Positions 24,947 to 32,650 of a stretch of DNA of 64,000 nucleotides are shown piece by piece (position 1 is the stretch's first letter; each line of letters opens with the position of its first letter). A program made the translations under genes and the position numbers. The stretch lies in the NCBI GenBank assembly GCA_012837965.1, contig DUQF01000026.1, positions 62,001 to 126,000 on the forward strand, written 5' to 3'. The stretch is from Clostridiales bacterium. GTDB taxonomy: Bacteria > Bacillota > Clostridia > Christensenellales > Aristaeellaceae. A model generated the notes under the pieces. That model did not search any database, was not told where the DNA came from, and saw only the letters and a program-made list of their open reading frames with translations.

Positions 24947-25705
24947 GTGTCAGTCACATTCAGCCGCAAGTCCGCTCTGAACCCGGACGCAGGGCTTCTT
25001 TCTTTGGTGGCGGCTATTACCATGGTTATTGACCATGTAGGTTCCGCCCTTTTACCTTCAGTGCCTGTTTTACGGGTGATAGGCCGTATCGCTTTTCCGC
25101 TTTACTGCATGGGCATAGTTCAGGGGTGCATTCATACCAAGAATCATCTGAAGTACGCTTTAAGGTTGCTACTGTTTGCTCTCATCTCCCAGCCTGCCTA
25201 TATGCTGGGGCTTAACCACAGCCTAAAAGAACTGAATGTTATTTTTACGCTTTTGTTGGGAATGCTTTCTGTTTGGGGCATCCAAGAAAAACGTTTTTTG
25301 AGTCACCTGTGGATGCCTGCCATTGCCCTAACACTGTCGGCTGTTTTTAAAATGGACTATGGTTGGCGGGGCGTACTGCTGATCATTCTCATGTATTTAT
25401 CAAGCGGCACCAAAAGTGGGTTTTCGGCTATGTTCATTGCCTTTTGTCTAATGTGGGGAAACCATTCTTTTGATTTATTCCCGTTTTTGCGCATACCTTC
25501 TCCTTTTAATATGGGCAATGTTTTTCTTGAGCGATTGGGCTCGCTTGTAACAAGCTTTTTTAGACTTCAAACCATGGCGCTTTTGGCCCTTCCGCTTATG
25601 GTAACGGATACGCATTCAGGTATTCGTCGCTCCCGCCTTGTCTATGCGATATACCCCGGGCACTTGATTGTCCTTTGGTTTCTTACTAATTATGTTTTAA
25701 AATAA
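24947..25705 (+). CDS. TraX family membrane protein
   Basis: A 252-residue protein with about seven membrane segments. The signature AAITMVIDHVGSALLPSVPV and IGRIAFPLYCMGIVQG fit the TraX family. TraX acetylates F pilin, but chromosomal homologues in Clostridia are of unknown role and are probably membrane acyltransferases. GTG start at 24947 with GGAGG upstream. It is followed 9 nt later by the kinase gene, so these are co-transcribed. Confidence 0.8.
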   Translation: MSVTFSRKSALNPDAGLLSLVAAITMVIDHVGSALLPSVPVLRVIGRIAFPLYCMGIVQGCIHTKNHLKYALRLLLFALISQPAYMLGLNHSLKELNVIFTLLLGMLSVWGIQEKRFLSHLWMPAIALTLSAVFKMDYGWRGVLLIILMYLSSGTKSGFSAMFIAFCLMWGNHSFDLFPFLRIPSPFNMGNVFLERLGSLVTSFFRLQTMALLALPLMVTDTHSGIRRSRLVYAIYPGHLIVLWFLTNYVLK

Positions 25706-25714
25706 GGAGACACT

Positions 25715-26821
25715 ATGTTATATAATGACCTTAAATTAATCTTGCCGCAGTTTCAGTTTGAGGGCAGGTTTCGCAACGGCGTTGAATTAACCTCGGGCAA
25801 CGTCAATGGTACCTATCGCCTTGAATACGTGATGCCCGATGGCGAACATAAGCTGTACACTTTGCAGCGCATCAACCCCTATGTATTTAAAGATGCCCCC
25901 AAGATGATGGAGAATATCCTCAGGGTTACCAGCCACATCAAAGATAAAATGCGTGAAGAAAACCTAGACCCCGATCGCAAGGTGCTGGAACTGGTCCGGT
26001 GCAAGAGGGGCAACTATCTCTTTCAGGATGAGGAAGGTGTTTATTGGCGTGCTTACGGTTTCATCGAAAATGCCGATGCCCTTGACAAGGTGCACAGTGT
26101 CGGCCAAATGGAAGAGGTCGGACGGGGCTTTGGTGACTTCCAGCGCTATCTAAGCGATTTTGACGCGGCCAGCTTGCATGAAACCATTCCCTTTTTCCAT
26201 CATACGACCAAGCGTTTTTACGCCTTTGTCAGAGCGCTTGAAGAGGACATCGCCGGAAGGGCCGATCTTGTCGAAGAAGAAAGCGACGAAATCTTTGCCC
26301 GCCGCAAAATGATGGGCAAAATCGTCAAGCTTTTGGAAAGCGGGGCTTTACCTACTCGGGTAACACATAACGACACCAAGGCCAACAACGTTTTGCTTGA
26401 TTCTAAAACCGGCAGGGCCCTGTGTGTGATTGACCTTGATACTGTCATGCCCGGATCTTCTTTGTATGACTACGGCGATGCCATCCGCTACGGCGCGTCA
26501 ACAGCCGCTGAAGATGAGGAGGATGTTAGCCTGATTCGTTTGAACCTTGCCATGGCGGAAGCTTTTACCAAGGGCTTTGTTGAAGCTTCCAGCGGTTTTT
26601 TAGGCAAAGACGAACTGCTCATGCTGCCTTTGGGCGCCAAAGTCATGACGGCGGAGCTATCCATGCGCTTTTTAACCGACTACCTAAATGGTGATAAATA
26701 CTTCAGGGTGCGCTCGCCTGAACATAACCTTGTGCGTACAAGAGCGCAGCTGACATTACTAAAAGATATTGAAAAGAACGAACAGGCGCTCCACGATATT
26801 GTTCGAAAAATGGTCAAATAA
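25715..26821 (+). CDS. Phosphotransferase similar to N-acetylhexosamine 1-kinase (NahK)
   Basis: A 368-residue APH/choline-kinase-fold enzyme. From memory it aligns along its length with bifidobacterial NahK: GFGDFQRYLSDFDAASLHET, THNDTKANNVLLD (catalytic HND, about 218-220), VIDLDTVMPGSSLYDYGDAI (metal-binding Asp, 240-242) and SPEHNLVRTR near the end. NahK phosphorylates GlcNAc/GalNAc at C1 in the lacto-N-biose pathway. No other genes of that pathway are nearby, so the substrate is unproven. It sits 3 nt before radA. Confidence 0.8.
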   Translation: MLYNDLKLILPQFQFEGRFRNGVELTSGNVNGTYRLEYVMPDGEHKLYTLQRINPYVFKDAPKMMENILRVTSHIKDKMREENLDPDRKVLELVRCKRGNYLFQDEEGVYWRAYGFIENADALDKVHSVGQMEEVGRGFGDFQRYLSDFDAASLHETIPFFHHTTKRFYAFVRALEEDIAGRADLVEEESDEIFARRKMMGKIVKLLESGALPTRVTHNDTKANNVLLDSKTGRALCVIDLDTVMPGSSLYDYGDAIRYGASTAAEDEEDVSLIRLNLAMAEAFTKGFVEASSGFLGKDELLMLPLGAKVMTAELSMRFLTDYLNGDKYFRVRSPEHNLVRTRAQLTLLKDIEKNEQALHDIVRKMVK

Positions 26822-26824
26822 GCG

Positions 26825-28219
26825 ATGGCTAAAGTTAAAAGTATTTATATTTGCGCCAATTGCGGGTATGAAGCGCCAAGGTGGCTTGGACAATGCCCTG
26901 ATTGCGGGCACTGGAACACCTTGGAAGAAAGCGTCAAGGAGCAGGCTTCCGTATCTTCCTCCAAACCCAACAAGCAGCGTGGAGGGACGGGCGCAAACGC
27001 CCTGCCGCTTTCACAAGTGGAAACAGGCGAAGAACTGCACGAATCCAGCGGCATTGAAGAGTTTGACCGGGTACTGGGCGGCGGCATTGTGGAAGGTTCG
27101 CTTTTGCTTATCGGCGGCGAACCGGGTGTTGGCAAGAGTACCTTGTTGTTGCAAGTCTGTTCTCACCTGTGCCGGAGGGGCAAAAAGGTGCTGTATGTCA
27201 GCGGGGAAGAGTCTGCCCGGCAGCTTAAAATGCGGGCAAAACGGCTAAAAGCGCATCAGGACAACCTATATATCTTGGCGGAAAACGCTATGGATGCTGT
27301 GGAAGACAAACTAAGTGACTTGGAGCCTGATTACTGCGTCATAGACTCCATCCAAACCATGTACCGCCCCGAAATGGCGTCGGCTCCGGGCTCTGTAAGC
27401 CAGGTAAGGGAGTGCGCGTCCTTGCTCATGCGCTATGCCAAAACAAGCGGCTGCGCGGTGATGCTGGTGGGACATGTAACCAAGGAAGGCGCCATTGCCG
27501 GTCCCCGTGTGCTTGAACACATGGTGGATGTGGTGCTGTATTTTGAAGGCGACTATCGGCGGGAATACCGCCTGCTACGGGCGGTGAAAAACCGCTTTGG
27601 TTCGGTCAATGAGCTGGGCATTTTTGAAATGACTGGCGAAGGTATGCAAGCCGTCAAACAGGCGTCGGAAGCTCTTCTTTCCGAGCGTGCCCGGGACGCC
27701 TCCGGCTCAGTGGTTTTTTGCGCTTTGGAAGGCACCCGCCCCATGCTGGTGGATATTCAGGCTCTAGCGTCCCAATCCTTCTATGCCAGCCCACGCCGTA
27801 TGGTCAACGGGGTCGACTATGGGCGTATCAACCTTCTTTTAGCGGTGCTTGAAAAGCGGGCGGGTCTTCGGCTATACAACCAGGATGTTTATGTTAATGT
27901 GGCAGGCGGTATCAGCTTAAATGAGCCGGCTGCCGACCTGCCGCTGTGCCTGGCTGTCGCTTCTTCTCTTTCAGACACCACCCTTCCGCCTAACATGGCA
28001 GCGGTTGGTGAAGTGGGCCTGGCGGGCGAAGTGCGCGCAGTGCCGCAGCTTGACAGGCGCATTGCTGAGTGCCGCCGCCTTGGTTTTACTAAAATCATCT
28101 GTCCCAAGGAGCGGGGAAAAAAGCAGCCCGCTGTAGACGGTGTCGAGCTTTTACGGGTCGAAACGGTGTCTCAGGCTATCGCTTTAATGCATATGCAAGG
28201 GAAAAAGGCGGCAAAATAA
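26825..28219 (+). CDS. radA: DNA repair protein RadA (Sms)
   Basis: A 464-residue RecA-like helicase that promotes branch migration in recombination and repair. Domain order: zinc finger (CANC ... CPDC, Cys about 10, 13, 24, 27), ATPase with Walker A GEPGVGKST (98-106), the RadA-specific KNRFG motif (about 256), and a Lon-protease-like C-terminal domain. Length is typical. Confidence 0.97.
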   Translation: MAKVKSIYICANCGYEAPRWLGQCPDCGHWNTLEESVKEQASVSSSKPNKQRGGTGANALPLSQVETGEELHESSGIEEFDRVLGGGIVEGSLLLIGGEPGVGKSTLLLQVCSHLCRRGKKVLYVSGEESARQLKMRAKRLKAHQDNLYILAENAMDAVEDKLSDLEPDYCVIDSIQTMYRPEMASAPGSVSQVRECASLLMRYAKTSGCAVMLVGHVTKEGAIAGPRVLEHMVDVVLYFEGDYRREYRLLRAVKNRFGSVNELGIFEMTGEGMQAVKQASEALLSERARDASGSVVFCALEGTRPMLVDIQALASQSFYASPRRMVNGVDYGRINLLLAVLEKRAGLRLYNQDVYVNVAGGISLNEPAADLPLCLAVASSLSDTTLPPNMAAVGEVGLAGEVRAVPQLDRRIAECRRLGFTKIICPKERGKKQPAVDGVELLRVETVSQAIALMHMQGKKAAK

Positions 28220-28322
28220 CCTGCCTTGCTTACATACAGTAGGCAAAAAGCCCAATACTTATCATCGCCAGATGGGTTTTGGAAGAAAAGGAACGCCTTA
28301 ATAACAAGAACGAAATTTGGGC

Positions 28323-28351
28323 TTGACAATTCTTCTTGAATCGTCTAAGAT
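28323..28351 (+). promoter_or_regulatory. Promoter of tRNA-Pro
   Basis: Perfect TTGACA (28323-28328), a 17-nt spacer, and TAAGAT (28346-28351), about 28 nt before the tRNA. Confidence 0.75.
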
Positions 28352-28378
28352 ATTTCTTGCGCCCTGTGGGGTGCGCTC

Positions 28379-28455
28379 CTGGGTGTAGCGCAGTTTGGTA
28401 GCGTGCTTGAATGGGGTTCAAGAGGCCGGGGGTTCAAATCCTCTCACCCAGACCA
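28379..28455 (+). tRNA. tRNA-Pro (anticodon GGG)
   Basis: The acceptor stem CTGGGTG pairs with CACCCAG, followed by A and an encoded CCA. The anticodon stem CTTGA/TCAAG holds the loop ATGGGGT, giving anticodon GGG, which reads CCC and CCT. The T arm is GGGGGTTCAAATCCTCT. Length 77 nt with CCA. Confidence 0.93.
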
Positions 28456-28481
28456 CAGTCCCTCTTTTCTGGGGAATAAAA

Positions 28482-28515
28482 GTCCGTGCTATTTCTTTCA
28501 TCACGGGCTTTTTTT
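28482..28515 (+). terminator. Terminator after tRNA-Pro
   Basis: GTCCGTG (28482-28488) pairs with CACGGGC (28502-28508, one G-U pair) and is followed by seven T. Confidence 0.8.
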
Positions 28516-28597
28516 GTTTTTCTTGCCACGAGTTAGTATTTTCAAGTATAATAAATCATCTGCCAACGAAAGCCAAGTTTATGAAGGGGGTGTGGAG

Positions 28598-29923
28598 ATG
28601 AACAACACTACTATTGCGGCGATAGCGACAGCTCCAGGCATTGGCGGTATTGCTGTGATTCGCGTCTCCGGCCCCCAGGCGCTACCTGTGCTCAAGCAAG
28701 TGTTTGTGCCCAAAGGCAAAAGGCACCTGTTTGAAGATCGCTTTTTAATGGTCGGCACCTTAATGGACGGCGGGCAGCAAGTAGATGAATGCATGGCGGT
28801 TTACATGAAACCGCCCGCCACCTATACCCGGGAAGACGTGGTGGAACTGCATGTTCACGGCGGCGAATGGGTGGTGGACAAGGCCCTGAAAATGCTGTTT
28901 GCCCGTGGCGTTATGCCTGCTGAGCCGGGCGAATTTACCAGGCGGGCATTTTTGAATGGGCGCATTGATTTAAGCCGAGCGGAAGCGGTCATGAAAATTA
29001 TATCCGCGCGGGGCGAGCAGGCAGCAACCGCAGCCATGAGGCAATTAAAAGGCGGCGCCTTTACCTTTATTCATGACAAGCAGCAGCGCCTGCTTGATAT
29101 ACTGGCGTCGGTTGAAGCTACCATCGATTTTCCCGATGAGGTGGATGAATCCCGGCGCCTGCCCGAACTGAAACAAAAAACCGAGGAACTTGCCAAAGAA
29201 TTACTTGATGCAAGCGACGAGCGTTCCGCAAGACTTCTTGATTCTGGCTTTGAAGTGACTATTTTCGGCCCGCCCAATGTGGGCAAGTCTTCCCTGTTTA
29301 ATTCTTTGTTGATGGAAGAAGCTGCCATCGTGACCGACATTCCCGGCACGACCAGGGACGTTTTGCGGGGCAGCGTGCTGTTTGATGGCCTGCGCATCAA
29401 CCTCAATGATACGGCCGGTATCCATGAAAACACCGACTATATCGAAAAAATCGGCGTGGAAAAGGCCTTGGGCGCCATGTACGGCGCTGACCTTCTGTTG
29501 GTGGTGGTGGATGGTTCCGGCCCCTTAAGGCGTGAGGACTACGCGCTCATCAACCAGACCGAGGGCAAAAGTAGGCTGCTGCTTCAATCCAAATCCGACC
29601 TTAACCCCCGTCCTATGCTGGAAGGCGCTCTCCTTTTTTCGGCAAAGACCGGGGAGGGACTGGACGAAGTACGGGACGCCATTGTCAAGGTGGCGGGTGA
29701 ACCCACCGACAGCGCTCTGACCTTACAGCGACATATTCTTTTAGCCAAACGGGCGGCAAACTGTTTGATGGACGCTGTCCGCGCGATGGACGAAGAGGTG
29801 CCGCTTGACCTTGTGGCTATCGATTTGCAGGCAGCGCTTTCCCATCTTGGCGCCATCACCGGTGATCAGGTGGACGAAAAATTGCTGGACGAAATCTTTT
29901 CGACTTTTTGTGTCGGCAAATAA
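28598..29923 (+). CDS. mnmE: tRNA modification GTPase MnmE
   Basis: A 441-residue GTPase that, with MnmG, builds the 5-(carboxymethyl)aminomethyl group on wobble uridine 34 of several tRNAs. It has the N-terminal tetrahydrofolate-binding domain (TIAAIATAPGIGGIAVIRVS), an inserted G domain with GPPNVGKSS (224-232) and DTAG (271-274), and the C-terminal CxGK motif (FCVGK at the very end). The ATG at 28598 follows GTGGAG; the longer frame upstream runs through tRNA-Pro and is not coding. mnmG is not in the window. Confidence 0.96.
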   Translation: MNNTTIAAIATAPGIGGIAVIRVSGPQALPVLKQVFVPKGKRHLFEDRFLMVGTLMDGGQQVDECMAVYMKPPATYTREDVVELHVHGGEWVVDKALKMLFARGVMPAEPGEFTRRAFLNGRIDLSRAEAVMKIISARGEQAATAAMRQLKGGAFTFIHDKQQRLLDILASVEATIDFPDEVDESRRLPELKQKTEELAKELLDASDERSARLLDSGFEVTIFGPPNVGKSSLFNSLLMEEAAIVTDIPGTTRDVLRGSVLFDGLRINLNDTAGIHENTDYIEKIGVEKALGAMYGADLLLVVVDGSGPLRREDYALINQTEGKSRLLLQSKSDLNPRPMLEGALLFSAKTGEGLDEVRDAIVKVAGEPTDSALTLQRHILLAKRAANCLMDAVRAMDEEVPLDLVAIDLQAALSHLGAITGDQVDEKLLDEIFSTFCVGK

Positions 29924-29932
29924 AGGAGAATC

Positions 29933-31075
29933 ATGGAAAAGTTATATGAGAAGCTGATAGCGCTGGATATCCGCTACAAACACATTCCTCGCAAGCTGTT
30001 CTTAATTACGGTGGTATGTTTATCTACGTTGCTGGCTTTTAAAGTACTCCCTTTGATTTGGCCCTTTGTTTTAGGCTTTCTCTTTTCTCTCCTCATGCGA
30101 AAGCCCGCCATGTTCCTCTCTAAAATTATTAAAGCTCGCACCAAGGCGGCAAAGCCTGTTACCATCTTGCTGATGGTTATACTCTACGGAGGCATTTTTA
30201 TGGCGCTTATTCTTTTAATCAGCCGATTGTTTGCCGAAGCGCAGCGCCTGATTCAAAACGCGCCCGCCATTGTCGAGTGGATACAGCAGGCTTTCGATAA
30301 TTGGATCGACCGCCTCTGGCCTAAAAACATTGAGGCCAGACCCGATAGCGTCCAGAAGCTTTTTGATACCGTGCTTGATTCCCTCCGAAAATTTGTACAA
30401 AGTATTGCGGGCAAGGCAACCCCCGTGGTGGCGCAGAGCGCGTGGTCAACCGTTACGGGCATTCCCGGCATCCTTTTGTTTATGGTCATGACAATTATGT
30501 CCAGTTTCTATTTTACCAGCGACAATGAGCGCATTCAGGCCTACTTTCATAATATCTTACCGGTCAATTTTATTAAAAGGGCGGACAACCTGATTAAGGA
30601 TATTACCTTTGCCGCCTTTCAGCAGGTCAGGGCACAGTTGCTTATTTCCTTTGTGTTGACGATTATGTTGATTATTTGCTTTACTGTGTTCGGATTTGAT
30701 TATTCTTTGCTTTTAGGTATTGGTATTGGCATTGTGGATGTGCTTCCCGTTCTTGGCGCTGGTACAATTTTAATACCTTGGGCGCTGTTTAACCTGTTGG
30801 GGGGACAAATTTCACTTGCCTTGCGTTTGGGATTCATGTACTTGCTGGTGGTTGTCGTTAGGCAAATGATTGAACCCCGTATTGTCAGCAATCGGCTGGG
30901 CTTATATCCTTTGGTCAGTATGCTGACAATGTATGTGGGTTTTGTTACTATTGGATTTTTGGGCTTGATTATCGGGCCTCTGCTTGCCAATATTTGCAAG
31001 GTAGTATTGCTTGCCGATGAAGAGCTGCGCCTCGCCCGAGAAAAAGGCGAAGAAACCACGGCAACGGAAGCGTAA
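29933..31075 (+). CDS. AI-2E/UPF0118 family membrane protein, YtvI-like sporulation protein
   Basis: A 380-residue protein with about eight membrane segments and the family pattern LLGIGIGIVDVLPVLGAGTILIPWALFNLL plus MIEPRIVSNRLGLYPLVSM. The length and N-terminus resemble YtvI, an integral membrane protein expressed in sporulation. Other family members export small molecules or act as Na+/H+ antiporters. It follows mnmE by 9 nt and may share its transcript. Confidence 0.8.
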   Translation: MEKLYEKLIALDIRYKHIPRKLFLITVVCLSTLLAFKVLPLIWPFVLGFLFSLLMRKPAMFLSKIIKARTKAAKPVTILLMVILYGGIFMALILLISRLFAEAQRLIQNAPAIVEWIQQAFDNWIDRLWPKNIEARPDSVQKLFDTVLDSLRKFVQSIAGKATPVVAQSAWSTVTGIPGILLFMVMTIMSSFYFTSDNERIQAYFHNILPVNFIKRADNLIKDITFAAFQQVRAQLLISFVLTIMLIICFTVFGFDYSLLLGIGIGIVDVLPVLGAGTILIPWALFNLLGGQISLALRLGFMYLLVVVVRQMIEPRIVSNRLGLYPLVSMLTMYVGFVTIGFLGLIIGPLLANICKVVLLADEELRLAREKGEETTATEA

Positions 31076-31111
31076 ATAAGGCAAGATTTTGTTTCAAGGT
31101 GTATTTTTCCC

Positions 31112-31140
31112 TTGACACTTTTCGCTTCTTCCGCTATACT
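31112..31140 (+). promoter_or_regulatory. Promoter of the tRNA-Gln/tRNA-Glu pair
   Basis: TTGACA (31112-31117), 17-nt spacer, TATACT (31135-31140): a near-consensus sigma-A promoter 18 nt before tRNA-Gln. Confidence 0.85.
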
Positions 31141-31158
31141 AACCACCGTTCCTGTTGT

Positions 31159-31232
31159 TGGGGAATTGTGTAATGGCAGCACATACGACTCTGACTCGTA
31201 TTGTCTAGGTTCGAATCCTAGTTCCCCAGCCA
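31159..31232 (+). tRNA. tRNA-Gln (anticodon CTG)
   Basis: Acceptor TGGGGAA/TTCCCCA, discriminator G and encoded CCA. Anticodon stem TACGA/TCGTA with loop CTCTGAC gives anticodon CTG. T arm CTAGGTTCGAATCCTAG. 74 nt. Confidence 0.93.
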
Positions 31233-31235
31233 AAT

Positions 31236-31311
31236 GCCTCCATAGTCTAGCGGTCCAGGACGCCGCCCTCTCAAGGCGGAAACACGGGTTCGAGTCCCGT
31301 TGGAGGTACCA
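31236..31311 (+). tRNA. tRNA-Glu (anticodon CTC)
   Basis: Acceptor GCCTCCA/TGGAGGT (first pair is G-U), then A and CCA. Anticodon stem CCGCC/GGCGG with loop CTCTCAA gives anticodon CTC. T arm CGGGTTCGAGTCCCG. It begins 3 nt after tRNA-Gln. Confidence 0.92.
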
Positions 31312-31320
31312 TGGAAGATG

Positions 31321-31360
31321 CGCAACCGATGAAGACAGTCGGTTGCGATTTGCTATTTTG
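31321..31360 (+). terminator. Terminator after the tRNA pair
   Basis: CGCAACCGA (31321-31329) pairs perfectly with TCGGTTGCG (31339-31347), followed by a moderately T-rich stretch (ATTTGCTATTTT). Confidence 0.65.
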
Positions 31361-31467
31361 CCATACAACAGGTTAAATTTTAGGCGAACAATTACTATTA
31401 ACAGCCTTTTAATCTGACACTAACGGAGAAAGGCGTTTGACCGGATTTTATATATAAATCATATAAC

Positions 31468-31506
31468 CATGGGGCTTTACACCAAAGAAAAGTGCAAAGC
31501 CCCATG
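31468..31506. terminator. Inverted repeat downstream of the DtxR-type regulator gene
   Basis: CATGGGGCTTT (31468-31478) is perfectly complementary to AAAGCCCCATG (31496-31506). It lies 31 nt past the regulator stop on the minus strand. T runs are short, so it may be a weak bidirectional terminator. Confidence 0.5.
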
Positions 31507-31537
31507 TGTATTTTAGACCGAGCGAAAGAAACCTAAG

Positions 31538-31918
31538 TCAGCTATTCATTTTCTTTTTTCTTTCCCGGTACCGCTCAGTCAGCTTATCAAAGGTGGCGTC
31601 GCTAATATAATGCTCAATCCTGCAGGCGTCTTCCTCGGCAGTTTCAGGATCAACGCCAAGATCAATAAACAGGTCGGTTAGAACCAGGTGGCGTTCATAA
31701 ATTTTTTCGGCAATTTCACGCCCCTTGTCTGTCAGGGTGATGAAATTGCGCTCATCCATATGAATGAAGCCGTTTTCTCTGAACTTTTTCATCTGCTCGG
31801 AAATGGTGGGCTTAGAGTAGCCGGTAGCATTGACAATGTCAATGGAGCGAACCTGCCCCTTCTTTTCCAAGCGCAAAATCGTTTCTAAATACATTTCACC
31901 GGATTCTCGTATAATCAT
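31538..31918 (-). CDS. DtxR/MntR family metal-dependent transcriptional regulator
   Basis: A 126-residue protein with the DtxR-type winged helix (MYLETILRLEKKGQVRSIDI, then ATGYSKPTISEQMKKF recognition helix, residues ~9-60) and the dimerisation/metal domain with ERHLVLTDLF and EEDACRIEHYIS. The metal-site residues E, C and H in that motif are kept. The C-terminal SH3-like domain of DtxR is absent, as in MntR/short IdeR forms. It is divergent from the feo operon, so control by Fe2+ or Mn2+ of that operon is likely. Confidence 0.9.
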   Translation of the reverse strand: MIIRESGEMYLETILRLEKKGQVRSIDIVNATGYSKPTISEQMKKFRENGFIHMDERNFITLTDKGREIAEKIYERHLVLTDLFIDLGVDPETAEEDACRIEHYISDATFDKLTERYRERKKKMNS

Positions 31919-31972
31919 CGGAAATTCTCCTTTTATCTGTAAATTGGCGGAAATGATGTAAAGACTAAGTAA

Positions 31973-32001
31973 ATTATACCCAATTTTACAAGGTTTGACA
32001 A
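31973..32001 (-). promoter_or_regulatory. Promoter of the DtxR-type regulator gene
   Basis: On the minus strand TTGTCA (31996-32001) and TATAAT (31973-31978) are 17 nt apart. Confidence 0.7.
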
Positions 32002-32031
32002 ATGGTGACTTTCTAAATTAAAAATTTTACA

Positions 32032-32079
32032 AAAAAGTTAGCCAAATCTATTGACAAACGGGTTAGCGGCAGCTAACAT
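32032..32079 (+). promoter_or_regulatory. feo promoter with operator-like repeats
   Basis: TTGACA (32051-32056) and TAACAT (32074-32079) are 17 nt apart. The inverted repeat GTTAGC-GGCA-GCTAAC (32062-32077) covers the spacer and -10. Just upstream, AAAAAGTTAGCCAA (32032-32045) shares the GTTAGC half-site. The position fits repression by the adjacent DtxR-type protein. Confidence 0.7.
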
Positions 32080-32119
32080 AGGAGTGGGGTTAGGAGTAAC
32101 TAATGCCAAGGAGGGATGA

Positions 32120-32332
32120 ATGATGCCGTTATCCATGTCCAAACAGGGGACCTCATCTGCCATCATGCGTGTGACAGGTAAAAGTGAAACAAAGAATTTT
32201 TTGGGCAACCTTGGCTTTACGCCCGGGGAAAAGGTGACGGTCATCTGTGAAGTGGGCGGTAACCTGATTGTCGAAATAAAGAATTGTCGTGTGGCTCTGA
32301 GCAAAGAGTTGGCGCGTAATATTATGATATAA
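32120..32332 (+). CDS. feoA: FeoA-like ferrous iron transport accessory protein (first copy)
   Basis: A 70-residue SH3-like FeoA domain (ETKNFLGNLGFTPGEKVTVI, then VEIKNCRVALSKELARNIMI). FeoA assists the FeoB permease, probably at its cytosolic face. AAGGAGGG lies upstream; two adjacent ATGs (32120 and 32123) are possible starts. It opens the feo operon and differs in sequence from the second copy downstream. Confidence 0.88.
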   Translation: MMPLSMSKQGTSSAIMRVTGKSETKNFLGNLGFTPGEKVTVICEVGGNLIVEIKNCRVALSKELARNIMI

Positions 32333-32342
32333 GGAGTAAAGT

Positions 32343-32564
32343 ATGCGAACGTTGAAGGATGCAAAAATAGGGGAAACCGTGACGGTGACCGGACTACAAG
32401 GCACGGGCGCTCTTAAGCGCAGGGTCATGGATATGGGCATAACCCGAGGCACGCAGGTATATGTGCGAAAGCTCGCGCCTCTTGGTGATCCCGTTGAAGT
32501 GACTGTGCGGGGTTATGAATTGAGTCTGCGTAAGCAAGAAGCGGAAATGATCGAAATCCAGTAA
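32343..32564 (+). CDS. feoA: FeoA-like ferrous iron transport accessory protein (second copy)
   Basis: A 73-residue FeoA domain with the classic pattern RRVMDMGITRGTQVYVRKLAPLGDP and VTVRGYELSLRKQEAEMIEI. It starts 10 nt after the first FeoA. Having two FeoA paralogues before FeoB is common in Clostridia. Confidence 0.92.
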   Translation: MRTLKDAKIGETVTVTGLQGTGALKRRVMDMGITRGTQVYVRKLAPLGDPVEVTVRGYELSLRKQEAEMIEIQ

Positions 32565-32589
32565 AGAGCGACACAAAGCAAGTAACCAC

Positions 32590-32629
32590 GGCGCTTAGGC
32601 GCCGAAAAAAATGTCAAAAAGTTAGCCAA
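32590..32629 (+). promoter_or_regulatory. Hairpin and second GTTAGCC box before feoB
   Basis: CGGCGC and GCGCCG (about 32589-32604, TTAG loop) form a short hairpin, followed by A7 and then AAAAAGTTAGCCAA at 32616-32629, an exact 14-nt copy of the box at 32032-32045. This suggests a second regulator contact or internal promoter control ahead of feoB. Confidence 0.5.
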
Positions 32630-32650
32630 GACGAACTTAAGGAGGCAATT

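Noticed and set aside
28403-28597. Upstream extension of the mnmE frame through tRNA-Pro
   Set aside because: The extension overlaps the tRNA and its terminator, and the ATG at 28598 with its own site begins the known MnmE N-terminus.
30700-31368. Long minus-strand frame across the end of ytvI and both tRNA genes
   Set aside because: It runs through two well-formed tRNA genes and antisense to a membrane protein gene; composition and context do not support a real gene.
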